64,000 bases of DNA from assembly GCF_001667315.1 (NCBI RefSeq), contig NZ_LZHT01000135.1, positions 114,381-178,380 on the forward strand, read 5' to 3'. Shown one piece after another: positions 16,984 through 25,199 of the stretch. The notes below the pieces were generated by a model that was not told where the DNA came from, searched no databases, and was given only the letters and a program-made list of their open reading frames with translations. The translations under genes and the position numbers were made by a program. This stretch comes from Mycobacterium sp. 852002-10029_SCH5224772 (lineage in GTDB: Bacteria; Actinomycetota; Actinomycetes; Mycobacteriales; Mycobacteriaceae). Each line of letters opens with the position of its first letter. Positions within the stretch are counted from its first letter, which is position 1.

Positions 16984-18687
16984 GTGTCTGGGCGGCGGCA
17001 AGACGATCCGGGCCGGGTGGCCTCCACGCCGGGTCGCCGGGCCCCCAATGGCGTTGCCGCACAACATCCGGGCGCGGCCAACTATCCTGCCGGCGACAGC
17101 GCTCAGCGCCGGACACGCCGCCCATCGCCGATGCCGAGCGCCAACCGCTATCTACCTCCGCTGGGCCACCAGCCGGCACCGGAACGCAGCAGCAGCGCGC
17201 CGCCGAGCGGCCCCGCTCCCGGCGAGCGGATCACCGTCACCCGCGCCGCGGCGCTGCGCAGCCGCGAAATGGGTTCCCGCATGTACTGGATGGTGCAGCG
17301 CGCCGCGACGGCCGACGGCGCCGACAAGTCGGGTTTGACGGCGCTGACGTGGCCCTCGGTGGCCAACTTCGCGGTGGACGCCGCGATGGCCGTGGCGCTG
17401 GCCAACACCTTGTTTTTCGCCGCGGCGACCGGGGAGAGCAAGGGGCGGGTCGCGCTGTATTTGTTGATCACCATTGCGCCGTTCGCGGTGATCGCGCCCC
17501 TCATCGGTCCGGCACTGGACCGGCTGCAGCACGGCCGCCGCGTCGCGCTCGCCGCGTCGTTCGCCCTTCGCACGGCATTGGCGCTGGTGCTGATCATGAA
17601 CTACGACGGCGCCAGCGGGAGCTACCCGTCGATGGTGCTGTATCCGTGCGCGCTGGCCATGATGGTGTTCTCGAAGTCGTTCAGCGTGCTGCGCAGCGCC
17701 GTGACCCCGCGGGTGATGCCGCCGACTATCGACCTGGTGCGGGTCAACTCGCGGCTGACCATGTTCGGCCTGCTGGGCGGCACCATCGCCGGGGGTGCCA
17801 TCGCGGGCGGCGTCGAATTCGTCTGCACCCACCTGTTCAAGCTGCCCGGGGCGTTGTTCGTCGTGATCGCGGTGTCGATCGCCGGCGCGTTGCTCTCGAT
17901 GCGGATTCCGCGCTGGGTCGAGGTGACCGCCGGTGAGGTTCCCGCCACGTTGAGCTACCGCCAGGACAGCGAACCCCTGCGCCGAAGCTGGTCCGAAGAA
18001 TTCAAGAAGGTTCCCAAGCAGGCCACCGCAACGCTGCGGCAGCCGTTGGGCCGCAACATCATTACGTCGCTGTGGGGCAACTGCACCATCAAGGTCATGG
18101 TGGGGTTCCTGTTCTTGTATCCCGCATTCGTCGCCAAAGCGCATGACGCCAGCGGGTGGGGGCAGATCGCCATACTCGGGGTGATCGGCGCCGCGGCCGG
18201 CATCGGCAACTTCGTCGGCAACTTCACCAGCGCGCGCCTGAAACTGGGCAGGCCCGCCGTACTGGTGGTGCGCTGCACGCTGGCGGTGAGCGCGGTCGCG
18301 TTGGCGGCCTCGGTGACCGGCAACCTGATGCTGGCCGCGATCGCCACGCTGGTGACGTCGGGGGCCAGCGCGATCGCCAAGGCCTCGCTGGACGCCTCGT
18401 TGCAGCACGATCTGCCCGAGGAATCCCGTGCATCGGGGTTCGGGCGCTCGGAGTCGACGCTGCAATTGGCCTGGGTCCTCGGTGGCGCCGTGGGTGTCCT
18501 GGTGTACACCGAACTGTGGGTCGGTTTCACCGCGGTCACTGCCCTGCTCATCCTGGGCCTGGCGCAGACGCTCGTCAGCTTCCGCGGTAACTCGCTGATT
18601 CCCGGCCTGGGAGGTAATAGGCCCATCATGGTCGAGCAGGAGGGCACGCGCCGCGGTCTCGGCAACCCGGCGGTGGTCGCCGAGTGA
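16984..18687 (+). CDS. MFS-type multi-pass membrane transporter
   Basis: A 567-aa membrane protein, counterpart of H37Rv Rv0876c. A long cytoplasmic N-terminus (about 100 residues, basic and proline rich, with PSANRYLPPLG) precedes roughly twelve hydrophobic segments, such as FAVDAAMAVALANTLFFAA, LLITIAPFAVIAPLIGPALD and GLLGGTIAGGAIAGG. DRLQHGRRVALAAS resembles the loop 2-3 MFS signature. The ligand is not known. The GTG at 16984 is preceded by a GGGGAG ribosome site. The stop overlaps the start of the next gene (GTGA), indicating an operon. Confidence 0.85.
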   Translation: MSGRRQDDPGRVASTPGRRAPNGVAAQHPGAANYPAGDSAQRRTRRPSPMPSANRYLPPLGHQPAPERSSSAPPSGPAPGERITVTRAAALRSREMGSRMYWMVQRAATADGADKSGLTALTWPSVANFAVDAAMAVALANTLFFAAATGESKGRVALYLLITIAPFAVIAPLIGPALDRLQHGRRVALAASFALRTALALVLIMNYDGASGSYPSMVLYPCALAMMVFSKSFSVLRSAVTPRVMPPTIDLVRVNSRLTMFGLLGGTIAGGAIAGGVEFVCTHLFKLPGALFVVIAVSIAGALLSMRIPRWVEVTAGEVPATLSYRQDSEPLRRSWSEEFKKVPKQATATLRQPLGRNIITSLWGNCTIKVMVGFLFLYPAFVAKAHDASGWGQIAILGVIGAAAGIGNFVGNFTSARLKLGRPAVLVVRCTLAVSAVALAASVTGNLMLAAIATLVTSGASAIAKASLDASLQHDLPEESRASGFGRSESTLQLAWVLGGAVGVLVYTELWVGFTAVTALLILGLAQTLVSFRGNSLIPGLGGNRPIMVEQEGTRRGLGNPAVVAE

Positions 18688-19184
18688 AATCCCGAATCAG
18701 CCGCGGCCTAGCCGTGCTGCTGGCCTGCGTAGTGGCCCTGGTCTGTGTGGGCGTCGGGGTCGGCACGTGGTTGCTGGTCGGCCGCTCCGGTCCGCACCGC
18801 CCCGAGATCAGCGCGTATTCCCACGGCCACCTGACCCGGGTGGGGCCTTACCTCTACTGCAACGTGCTCGACCTCGAAGACTGTGAGACGCCGCAGACCC
18901 AGGGTGAGCTCCAGGTCAGCGAGCGCTATCCGATTCAGCTCTCGGTGCCCGATGCCATCTACCGGGCGCCCTGGCGCCTGGTACAGGTGTATGACGATCC
19001 GACGAACACCACCAGCACCATCTTTCGGCCGGGCACCCGGCTCGCCGTGACCATTCCCCCAGTCGACCCGCATCGCGGTCGCCTCGCCGGGATCGTCGTG
19101 CAGTTGCTGACGTTGGCGGTGGACCCCGCAGGCGAGCTCCGCGATGTCCCGCACGCGGAATGGTCTGTGCGGCTGACGTTCTGA
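18684..19184 (+). CDS. Exported DUF2771 protein
   Basis: A 166-aa exported or membrane-anchored protein like H37Rv Rv0875c. A basic N-terminus (MKSRISRG) is followed by the hydrophobic segment LAVLLACVVALVCVGVGVGT and then a beta-rich extracytoplasmic domain with a cysteine pair (LYCNVLDLEDCETP). It has no lipobox, so anchoring by an uncleaved signal is more likely. The GTG start overlaps the upstream MFS stop. The function of DUF2771 is unknown; a partnership with the transporter is inferred only from overlap. Confidence 0.82.
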   Translation: MKSRISRGLAVLLACVVALVCVGVGVGTWLLVGRSGPHRPEISAYSHGHLTRVGPYLYCNVLDLEDCETPQTQGELQVSERYPIQLSVPDAIYRAPWRLVQVYDDPTNTTSTIFRPGTRLAVTIPPVDPHRGRLAGIVVQLLTLAVDPAGELRDVPHAEWSVRLTF

Positions 19185-19294
19185 GCTCTTGAGCGCCGAG
19201 CGTGGAGTTATTGCCACCAAACGCGGGGCGAATTCAAGCCGTAATTCCCCTCAACAACTCGACGGGCGGCGACCGGGTAGGCCCGGGTCAAGGC

Positions 19295-20299
19295 TCAGGC
19301 TCCGTGGCCGGCGGGTACCCGCTCCCCTTCGACGGGCGGGCCCGGGGGCATTCCCGCCCCGAAGGGATTGCCGCCCAATCTCTCTCGTCCGTGCGGGGAT
19401 AGCCAGCCGGACAGGTCGGGGCCCTTGGGCACGATGCGGGTGGGGTTGATGTCGGCGTGGACGATGTAGTAGTGCTGCTTGATCTGGACGAAGTCGATGG
19501 TGTCCCCGAAGCCCGGCGTCTGGAACAGGTCGCGCGCATACGCCCACAGCACCGGCATCTCGCTCAACTTGCTGCGATTGCACTTGAAATGCCCGTGATA
19601 CACCGGGTCGAAGCGGGCCAGGGTGGTGAACAACCGCACGTCGGCCTCGGTGATGCTGTCGCCCACCAGGTAACGCTGATCGGTCAGTCGATCGCTCACC
19701 CAATCCAAGGCGGCGAACAGCCGGTCGTAAGCGGCGTCGTAGGCCTGCTGCGAGCCGGCGAACCCGCATCGGTACACACCGTTGTTGATCTCGGTGTAGA
19801 CCCGCTTGTTCACCTCGTCGATTTCCGCGCGCAGTCGCTCGGGGTATAGCTCGGGTGCGCCGTCGCGGTGGTAGGCCGACCACTCCGTCGACAGATCCAA
19901 CGTCATCTGCGCGAAGTCGTTGGTGACCACAGCCCCGGTCGGTACATCGACGATCGCCGGGACCGTGATGCCCTTGGGGTAGTCGGGGAATCGCTTGAAG
20001 TAGGCGTCTTGCAGCCGTGGGATCTTCAGCACCGGGTCGACACCGCCGGGATCGAGATCGAACGTCCAGCTGCGCTCGTCATGGGTGGGACCGCAAAAAC
20101 CAATGGAGAGAACGCTTTCGAGGCCCAACAATCGACGGACGATGATGGCGCGGTTGGCCCACGGGCACGCGCGGGCGACGACGAGCCGATACCGCCCGGG
20201 CTCGACCGGGTAGCCGTCGCGCCCATCGGCAGTGATGCGAGTGTTGATGTAGTTGGTGTCACGGGTGAAGTCGCCCGTCCCGGCGACGTAGGTGGCCAT
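19295..20299 (-). CDS. Glutathionyl-hydroquinone reductase-like GST (Xi class)
   Basis: A 334-aa thioredoxin-fold enzyme of the ECM4/YqjG group. The catalytic motif ACPWANRAIIVRRLLGL has the nucleophilic Cys in CPWA, followed by VLSIGFCGPTHDERSW and the cis-Pro region ITVPAIVDVPTGAVVTND; the helical GST C-domain follows, with DRLTDQRYLVGDSITEADVRLF and RIVPKGPDL. Family members reduce glutathionylated hydroquinones. Mycobacteria make mycothiol rather than glutathione, so the natural thiol here is unclear. The frame is open much further upstream opposite fadE10, but the ATG at 20299 (MATYVAGTG) gives the family length. H37Rv has Rv0874c at this place instead. Confidence 0.88.
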   Translation of the reverse strand: MATYVAGTGDFTRDTNYINTRITADGRDGYPVEPGRYRLVVARACPWANRAIIVRRLLGLESVLSIGFCGPTHDERSWTFDLDPGGVDPVLKIPRLQDAYFKRFPDYPKGITVPAIVDVPTGAVVTNDFAQMTLDLSTEWSAYHRDGAPELYPERLRAEIDEVNKRVYTEINNGVYRCGFAGSQQAYDAAYDRLFAALDWVSDRLTDQRYLVGDSITEADVRLFTTLARFDPVYHGHFKCNRSKLSEMPVLWAYARDLFQTPGFGDTIDFVQIKQHYYIVHADINPTRIVPKGPDLSGWLSPHGRERLGGNPFGAGMPPGPPVEGERVPAGHGA

Positions 20300-20387
20300 G
20301 ACGACGATTCTGCCCCAATCCCCAACGTCGACGCGTTGGTGCTGATTCCAGGAGTTTCGCCCGTCAAGTCGACGTTCGGCGCGCTGA

Positions 20388-22316
20388 CTAACCCGATAGG
20401 AAACGGCGGGCCAAATTGGTTTCGGTCGACGCACCCTCTTCCCAATGCGCGATCCACGGCCCGGTGCCCTCGGACTGATCGATGATCCCGGCCTCCAGCC
20501 AGCTGTATCGGCCCTGCAGCAGGTTGCGGGTGAGCTGCACATCGCTGCCGTCGGTGTTGTCCCACAACCCGCGGAACAGCGTCTCCACCCGCAGGGTTGC
20601 TTGGGCGCAGAACGTTTCGGCCAGCTCGTAGGCCTGCTGACCGACCACCGGATCGGCGGCGCGTTGTGACTCCGCGTGCACGCACGCCGCGGACATCGCG
20701 AACAGCTCGGCACCGATATCGACGACGCGTCCGAGGAATCCCTGCCGCTGCTCCAGCTTGGCCTGCCAGCGCGCCATCCCGTAGAAAGTGTTTCGGGCGA
20801 GCTTGCGGCTGGAGCGTTCGATGAACCGGAGGTGTGAGGCCAGCGGACCGAACTCGTGGTATGCCCGTGGCCGCTGCCCTTCACCGAAAACCAGTTGCGG
20901 CAACCACTTTGCGTAGAATCCGCTCGCTCCGACCGCCGCGGCGGCCTTCTGCCGCAACCCGGTGTCGGGCTTGGCGAGGTCGCCCGCCGCGGCGAGGTGG
21001 GCGTCGACCGCCTCGCGGGCGATGAGCAGCCTCATGATCTCGCTGGAGCCCTCGAAGATGCGATTGATCCGCAGGTCGCGCAACACCTGCTCGACGGGCA
21101 CGGCGCGTTCCCCGCGCGCGGCCAGCGACTCCGCGGTCTCATAGCCGCGCCCGCCCCGAATCTGCATGACCTCGTCGGCGATCACGCAGGCCATCTCGCT
21201 GGACCACAACTTCGCCAGCGCCGCCTCGATCCGGATGTCGTTGCGCCCTTCGTCAGCCATCTGCGCGGACAACTCGAGCACGGCGTCGAGCGCGTAGTTG
21301 GTCGCGGCGATGAACGAAAGCTTGCGGGCCACCGCTTCGTGCTCGGCCAGCGGTTTGCCCCACTGCACACGTTCACCGGACCATTCGCGCGCGACCTTCA
21401 ACGCCCACTTCGACGAGCCCGTCGCGCTGGCGGGGATCGACAACCGTCCGGCGTTGAGCGTGGTCAACGCGATCTTCAAGCCGTCGCCTTCGGCGCCGAT
21501 CAGGTTCTCGCGCGGGACACGAACGCGGTGCAGTCGGGTGACGCCGTTTTCGATGCCACGCAGGCCCATGAATTGGTTGCGCCGCTCCACGGTGATTCCG
21601 GGTGAATCGGCCTCGACGACGAAGGCGCTGATGCCGCCGCGGCGCCCTTCGCTGCGGGGTACCCGGGCCATGATCACCAGCAGTTCGGCGACCACACCGT
21701 TGGTAGTCCACAACTTCACGCCATCGAGTTCGTAGGCCTGCCCGTCGTCGATGGGGGTCGCTGTCGACGCCAGCCGGGCGGGGTCGGAGCCCACATCGGG
21801 TTCGGTGAGCAAGAACGCCGATATCGCCCCGGCGGCGCAGCGCGGCAAAAACTTTTGTTTCTGCTCCGGGGTTCCGGCGAGTTTGAGCGGCTCGGGCACC
21901 CCGATGGACTGATGGGCCGACAGCAGCGCGCCAAGGCTGGGATGAACGCTCGTCACCATCATCAGCGCCCGGTTGTAGGCCACCTGCGACATGCCCAGGC
22001 CCCCGTATTCGGCGGGGATCTTCATCCCGAAGCAGCCCAAGTCGGCCAAACCCTTCACGTACTCGTCAGGAATTTGCGCATCCCGTTCGATGACGCTCCC
22101 ATCGACCGTCTCCAGAAATGCGCGCACGCTGTCGAGAAACGCGCGGGTGCGGGTCTCGTCGGCTTCACTGGGCGTGGGGAACGGGTGTATCAGCTCCAGC
22201 GGAAAGCGGCCAAGGAATAACTCCTTCGCGAACGACGGTTTGTCCCAACCGGTTTCGCGAGACTCCTCGGCGAGTGCTCTCGCCTGTTCCTCGGTGACCT
22301 GCGCTTGCTGTGCCAT
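20388..22316 (-). CDS. fadE10: Acyl-CoA dehydrogenase FadE10
   Basis: A 642-aa flavin acyl-CoA dehydrogenase close in length to H37Rv FadE10 (Rv0873, about 650 aa). The N-terminal domain spans about 40-170, the middle beta domain has FLLTEPDVGSDPARL and KLWTTNGVVAELLVIMAR, and the C-terminal domain contains VMQIRGGRGYETAESLA and RDLRINRIFEGSSEIMRLLIA. A C-terminal extension of about 200 residues beyond the basic fold resembles very-long-chain-type dehydrogenases. It would catalyse the first oxidation of a fatty acyl-CoA, passing electrons to ETF. The ATG at 22316 is supported by AGGAGG just upstream on the coding strand. PE_PGRS15 (Rv0872c), next in H37Rv, is absent. Confidence 0.94.
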   Translation of the reverse strand: MAQQAQVTEEQARALAEESRETGWDKPSFAKELFLGRFPLELIHPFPTPSEADETRTRAFLDSVRAFLETVDGSVIERDAQIPDEYVKGLADLGCFGMKIPAEYGGLGMSQVAYNRALMMVTSVHPSLGALLSAHQSIGVPEPLKLAGTPEQKQKFLPRCAAGAISAFLLTEPDVGSDPARLASTATPIDDGQAYELDGVKLWTTNGVVAELLVIMARVPRSEGRRGGISAFVVEADSPGITVERRNQFMGLRGIENGVTRLHRVRVPRENLIGAEGDGLKIALTTLNAGRLSIPASATGSSKWALKVAREWSGERVQWGKPLAEHEAVARKLSFIAATNYALDAVLELSAQMADEGRNDIRIEAALAKLWSSEMACVIADEVMQIRGGRGYETAESLAARGERAVPVEQVLRDLRINRIFEGSSEIMRLLIAREAVDAHLAAAGDLAKPDTGLRQKAAAAVGASGFYAKWLPQLVFGEGQRPRAYHEFGPLASHLRFIERSSRKLARNTFYGMARWQAKLEQRQGFLGRVVDIGAELFAMSAACVHAESQRAADPVVGQQAYELAETFCAQATLRVETLFRGLWDNTDGSDVQLTRNLLQGRYSWLEAGIIDQSEGTGPWIAHWEEGASTETNLARRFLSG

Positions 22317-22414
22317 CGAAGCCTCCTTGCTAGACGACCGTCATGGGACGTTGAGTACCCCATCTGCGGCTCGTCACCGAGCCATCGCCTGCAAATCGGC
22401 TGAGTTTCGGCGCG

Positions 22415-22822
22415 TTAGGCGTCGAGTTCCCGTGCCACGGCCTTGACCACCTCGGACACCCGCCGAGCGGACTTGCGGTCCGGGTAGCGGCCCTTGCGCA
22501 GCTCGGGCTGCACGGTGCTTTCCAGCAGCGTGATCATGTCCTCGACCATGCCGTGCAGCTCGTCGGGGCTGTGCTTGTGTTCGGCAGGCGCGTCGCGCCG
22601 CGCCTTGGTGAGGCTGGGCGGCGGCTCAATCAGCTTGAGGCTCAACGCTTGCGGCCCGCGGCGTCCGGAAGCGATACCGAATTCCACCCGCTGGCCAGCC
22701 TTGAGCCCCTCCACCCCGGCGGGCAGCGCCGACGAACGGACGTAGACGTCTTCGCCGTCCTCTTGCGACAGGAAGCCGAAGCCCTTGTCAGCGTCGTACC
22801 ACTTAACCTTGCCGGTCGGCAC
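22415..22822 (-). CDS. cspB: Cold-shock-domain protein CspB
   Basis: A 135-aa protein: an N-terminal cold-shock domain (1-67, GKVKWYDADKGFGFLSQEDG with the RNP1 motif KGFGFL and the RNP2-like DVYVRSSAL) plus a helical C-terminal extension (HSPDELHGMVEDMITLLES, RRVSEVVKAVARELDA). Small Csp proteins lack that extension, but the same architecture and length occur in H37Rv Rv0871. The GTG at 22822 aligns with the known start (PTGKVKWYD); upstream in-frame starts add non-conserved residues. It is expected to bind single-stranded RNA or DNA. It is divergent from the YccF gene with a 164-bp AT-richer region between. Confidence 0.94.
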   Translation of the reverse strand: MPTGKVKWYDADKGFGFLSQEDGEDVYVRSSALPAGVEGLKAGQRVEFGIASGRRGPQALSLKLIEPPPSLTKARRDAPAEHKHSPDELHGMVEDMITLLESTVQPELRKGRYPDRKSARRVSEVVKAVARELDA

Positions 22823-22986
22823 TGGTCTCACCTGCTTGTCTAACGGATCAATAGAAAAAGGCAACACAATAGCGTCCCGCCTGCGCAGGACGCCGTATTA
22901 AGAGTCTGATCCTACTCGGATGCGTGCCCAACGAGCACCCCCGTTATTGGTCAGTCGGTACGCTTGGTATTACCCGCGGAGGAGAT

Positions 22987-23394
22987 ATGCGCCTGATCCT
23001 TAACATCATCTGGCTTCTATTCGGCGGCCTCTGGATGGCCGCCGGATACTTCGTTGCGGCGCTCATCAGCTTTCTGCTGATCATCACCATCCCGTTCGGC
23101 TTCGCGTCGCTGCGCATCGCCTCCTACGCGCTGTGGCCCTTCGGCCGCACGATCGTCGACAAGCCGACGGCGGGCTCCGGCGCCCTGATCGGAAACATCC
23201 TCTGGGTGGTGCTGTTCGGGCTGTGGCTGGCGATCGGTCATCTGGTCAGCGCGGTGACAATGGCGCTGACGATCGTCGGCATTCCGCTGGCGCTGGCCAA
23301 TCTCAAACTGATTCCGGTGTCGCTGATGCCGCTGGGCAAGGAGATCGTTCCCCTCGACTCGCCGCTTCACCACGCGCCACCGGTGGCCGCATGA
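22987..23394 (+). CDS. YccF domain membrane protein
   Basis: A 135-aa inner-membrane protein with the duplicated YccF domain: NIIWLLFGGLWMAAGYFVAALIS followed by ITIPFGFASLRIASYALWPFGR, then the second copy NILWVVLFGLWLAIGHLVSA and IVGIPLALANLKLIPVSLMPLG (listed in parts). About four transmembrane segments. The ATG at 22987 is preceded by a GGAG site. The stop overlaps the ATG of moaA2 as ATGA, so the two are co-translated, although a link with molybdenum cofactor synthesis is not known. Counterpart of H37Rv Rv0870c. Confidence 0.9.
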   Translation: MRLILNIIWLLFGGLWMAAGYFVAALISFLLIITIPFGFASLRIASYALWPFGRTIVDKPTAGSGALIGNILWVVLFGLWLAIGHLVSAVTMALTIVGIPLALANLKLIPVSLMPLGKEIVPLDSPLHHAPPVAA

Positions 23395-24485
23395 CCCTGA
23401 CGGCCTTGAATTTCCCGACGGTTCGGAGCCGCCCCGACGGCCCGGCCCGCGATCGCGCCGTTGCCGGCCCGGCACCGTCGGCCGGCCCGCTGGTCGACAC
23501 CTACGGGCGTGTCGCCAAGGACCTGCGGATCTCGCTGACCGACCGCTGCAACCTGCGGTGCACCTACTGCATGCCGGCCGAGGGCCTGGATTGGTTGCCG
23601 GGCGAGCAACTGCTCACTGCCGACGAATTGGCCAGGCTGATGCACATCGCGGTCACGCGGCTGGGGGTCACCAGCGTGCGGTTCACCGGCGGCGAACCCT
23701 TGCTGGCCCGCCACCTCGAAGAGGTGGTCGCCGCGGCGGCCGGCCTGGCGCCCCGTCCCGAAATTTCCCTGACGACCAACGGCGTGGGGCTGGCGCGGCG
23801 GGCCGCCGGGCTCGCCAAGGCCGGCCTGGACCGCGTCAACATCTCGCTGGACAGCGTGGACCGGGAGCATTTCGCGGCCATCACCCGCCGTGACCGGCTC
23901 GACGACGTACTGGCCGGCCTGGCCGCCGCCCACGAGGCCGGCTTGGCGCCGGTGAAGGTGAACGCCGTGCTCGATCCCGCGACCGGACGCGAGGACGTGG
24001 TGCAGCTGTTGCGGTTCTGCCTCGAGCGCAGCTATCAGTTGCGCGTCATCGAGCAGATGCCGCTGGACGCCGGGCACCAATGGCGCCGCGATGAGACGCT
24101 GACCGCCGACGACGTGCTGGCAGCGCTGCGCCCGCATTTCCAGTTGCGGCCCGACCCGGCCCCGCGCGGTTCGGCTCCCGCCGAGCTCTGGCTGGTCGAT
24201 GAGAGCGGGGACACGCCGGGCGGCAAGGTGGGTGTCATCGCATCGGTGTCGCACGCCTTTTGCTCGACCTGTGACCGCACCCGGTTGACGGCCGACGGCC
24301 AGATCCGCAGCTGCCTGTTCGCCAAGGAGGAGACCGACCTGCGCGGGCTGCTGCGCAACGGCGCCCCCGACGAGGCGATCGAGGCCGCGTGGCGTACCGC
24401 GATGTGGGGCAAGCCGGCCGGCCACGGCATCAACGACCCGAACTTCATCCAGCCCGACCGCCCGATGAGTGCGATCGGTGGCTAA
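23391..24485 (+). CDS. moaA2: GTP 3',8-cyclase MoaA2
   Basis: Radical-SAM enzyme catalysing the first step of molybdopterin synthesis, GTP to 3',8-cyclo-GTP. 364 aa. The N-terminal 4Fe-4S site is C53-x3-C57-x2-C60 in DRCNLRCTYCMP; the SAM-binding FTGGEPLLARHLEE and the C-terminal second cluster CSTCDRTRLTADGQIRSC, which binds GTP, are present. The extreme C-terminus is Gly-Gly (SAIGG), needed in MoaA for catalysis. The ATG start overlaps the YccF stop; moaD2 begins four bases after its stop. Confidence 0.97.
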   Translation: MTLTALNFPTVRSRPDGPARDRAVAGPAPSAGPLVDTYGRVAKDLRISLTDRCNLRCTYCMPAEGLDWLPGEQLLTADELARLMHIAVTRLGVTSVRFTGGEPLLARHLEEVVAAAAGLAPRPEISLTTNGVGLARRAAGLAKAGLDRVNISLDSVDREHFAAITRRDRLDDVLAGLAAAHEAGLAPVKVNAVLDPATGREDVVQLLRFCLERSYQLRVIEQMPLDAGHQWRRDETLTADDVLAALRPHFQLRPDPAPRGSAPAELWLVDESGDTPGGKVGVIASVSHAFCSTCDRTRLTADGQIRSCLFAKEETDLRGLLRNGAPDEAIEAAWRTAMWGKPAGHGINDPNFIQPDRPMSAIGG

Positions 24486-24489
24486 CCCC

Positions 24490-24768
24490 ATGGGCCAGAC
24501 CCCCGTCCAGGCAAACGGCATCCAGGTGAGCGTGCGCTACTTCGCGGCCGCCCGCGCGGCCGCGGGCGTCGAGGCGGAGACCCTGATCGTGCGCCCGGGC
24601 ACCACGGTCGGCGAGCTTGTCGAGCGGCTCGCCGTTCGAGGATCCGGGCTTGCCACCGTGTTGAGCCGAAGCTCGTACCTGTGCGACGGGGTCGCCGTCC
24701 GCGACGAGACCACGGCGTTGCGGCCCGGCGACACGATCGACGTTCTGCCGCCATTCTCCGGCGGCTGA
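24490..24768 (+). CDS. moaD2: Molybdopterin synthase small subunit MoaD2
   Basis: A 92-aa ubiquitin-fold sulfur carrier. It ends in the required VLPPFSGG, whose terminal Gly is thiocarboxylated to donate sulfur in the MoaD-MoaE molybdopterin synthase. The beta-grasp sequence VSVRYFAAARAAAGVEAETL is the normal start of the domain. The ATG at 24490 gives the same length as H37Rv Rv0868c; a GTG at 24478 overlapping moaA2 is an alternative. Its partner MoaE2 is encoded past rpfA on the opposite strand. Confidence 0.95.
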   Translation: MGQTPVQANGIQVSVRYFAAARAAAGVEAETLIVRPGTTVGELVERLAVRGSGLATVLSRSSYLCDGVAVRDETTALRPGDTIDVLPPFSGG

Positions 24769-24771
24769 AAC

Positions 24772-24787
24772 TGTGAAATACATCACG
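24772..24787 (+). promoter_or_regulatory. CRP-like binding site upstream of rpfA
   Basis: TGTGAAATACATCACG matches the mycobacterial CRP (Rv3676) consensus TGTGA-N6-TCACA at all but the last base. In M. tuberculosis CRP is known to control rpfA. The site lies about 410 bases before the start codon and 214 bases before the riboswitch, immediately followed by GTAACGGAACGATAAC, which looks like a repeated GTAAC/GATAAC element of another regulator. Confidence 0.65.
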
Positions 24788-24985
24788 TAACGGAACGATA
24801 ACGGCGCGGTCACGCTCCGATCTCGGGTGTGATGACCTGCGCAAACACCGTGTGTTGCTGCGGTTTTCGCAGATGAGCGAGAGCGAAACGCCAGGTGTCG
24901 CCAGACGTGACGCGACCAACAGAAACCGTTACGGTCTCCGAAGGCTCGCCAGCCATCCCGATTGGCGGACCTCCCCTCCCTATCG

Positions 24986-25170
24986 CGCCGAACTCCATCC
25001 AATAGGCGGGGGCGACCAACTCATGGATGGAGACGGGGGACCCACCGGTCCACCGTGATCGGACTGGGGCCGCTCGCGGCTCCTAGGGGTGAAGCCGGCG
25101 TCGTCGCTTCGACGACTACGTCGGCCGGGTGGCCTCTCCAACCCGAACCCGACAGCTGACCTCGCAGGCG
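24986..25170 (+). promoter_or_regulatory. ydaO-type c-di-AMP riboswitch in the rpfA leader
   Basis: The conserved ydaO/yuaA signature blocks occur in order: CGCC opening the P1 stem at 24986; P2 formed by CTCCATCC (24993-25000) with GGATGGAG (25025-25032); GGGGGACCCA (about 25035-25044); TAGGGGTGAAGCC (about 25084-25096); and the 3' blocks ACCCGAACCCGACAGCT and GACCTCGCAGGCG, closing P1 at 25170. The class binds c-di-AMP and is usually a genetic OFF switch; in actinobacteria it precedes cell-wall hydrolase and Rpf genes. The RBS of rpfA starts about 10 bases after its 3' edge. The rest of the 431-bp gene-free leader (24769-24985) holds the CRP-like site and no ORF. Confidence 0.9.
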
Positions 25171-25199
25171 CGTGACGAGAGAGGAATAGATCGGCGCGC

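Noticed and set aside
19295..20884. GST reading frame extending upstream to 529 codons.
   Set aside because: The extension lies opposite the 3' part of fadE10 in another frame and lacks any domain; the family length starts at 20299.
24797..24985. Possible short ORF in the rpfA leader.
   Set aside because: Open frames there lack ribosome sites and overlap the conserved riboswitch blocks; the structure explains the sequence better.
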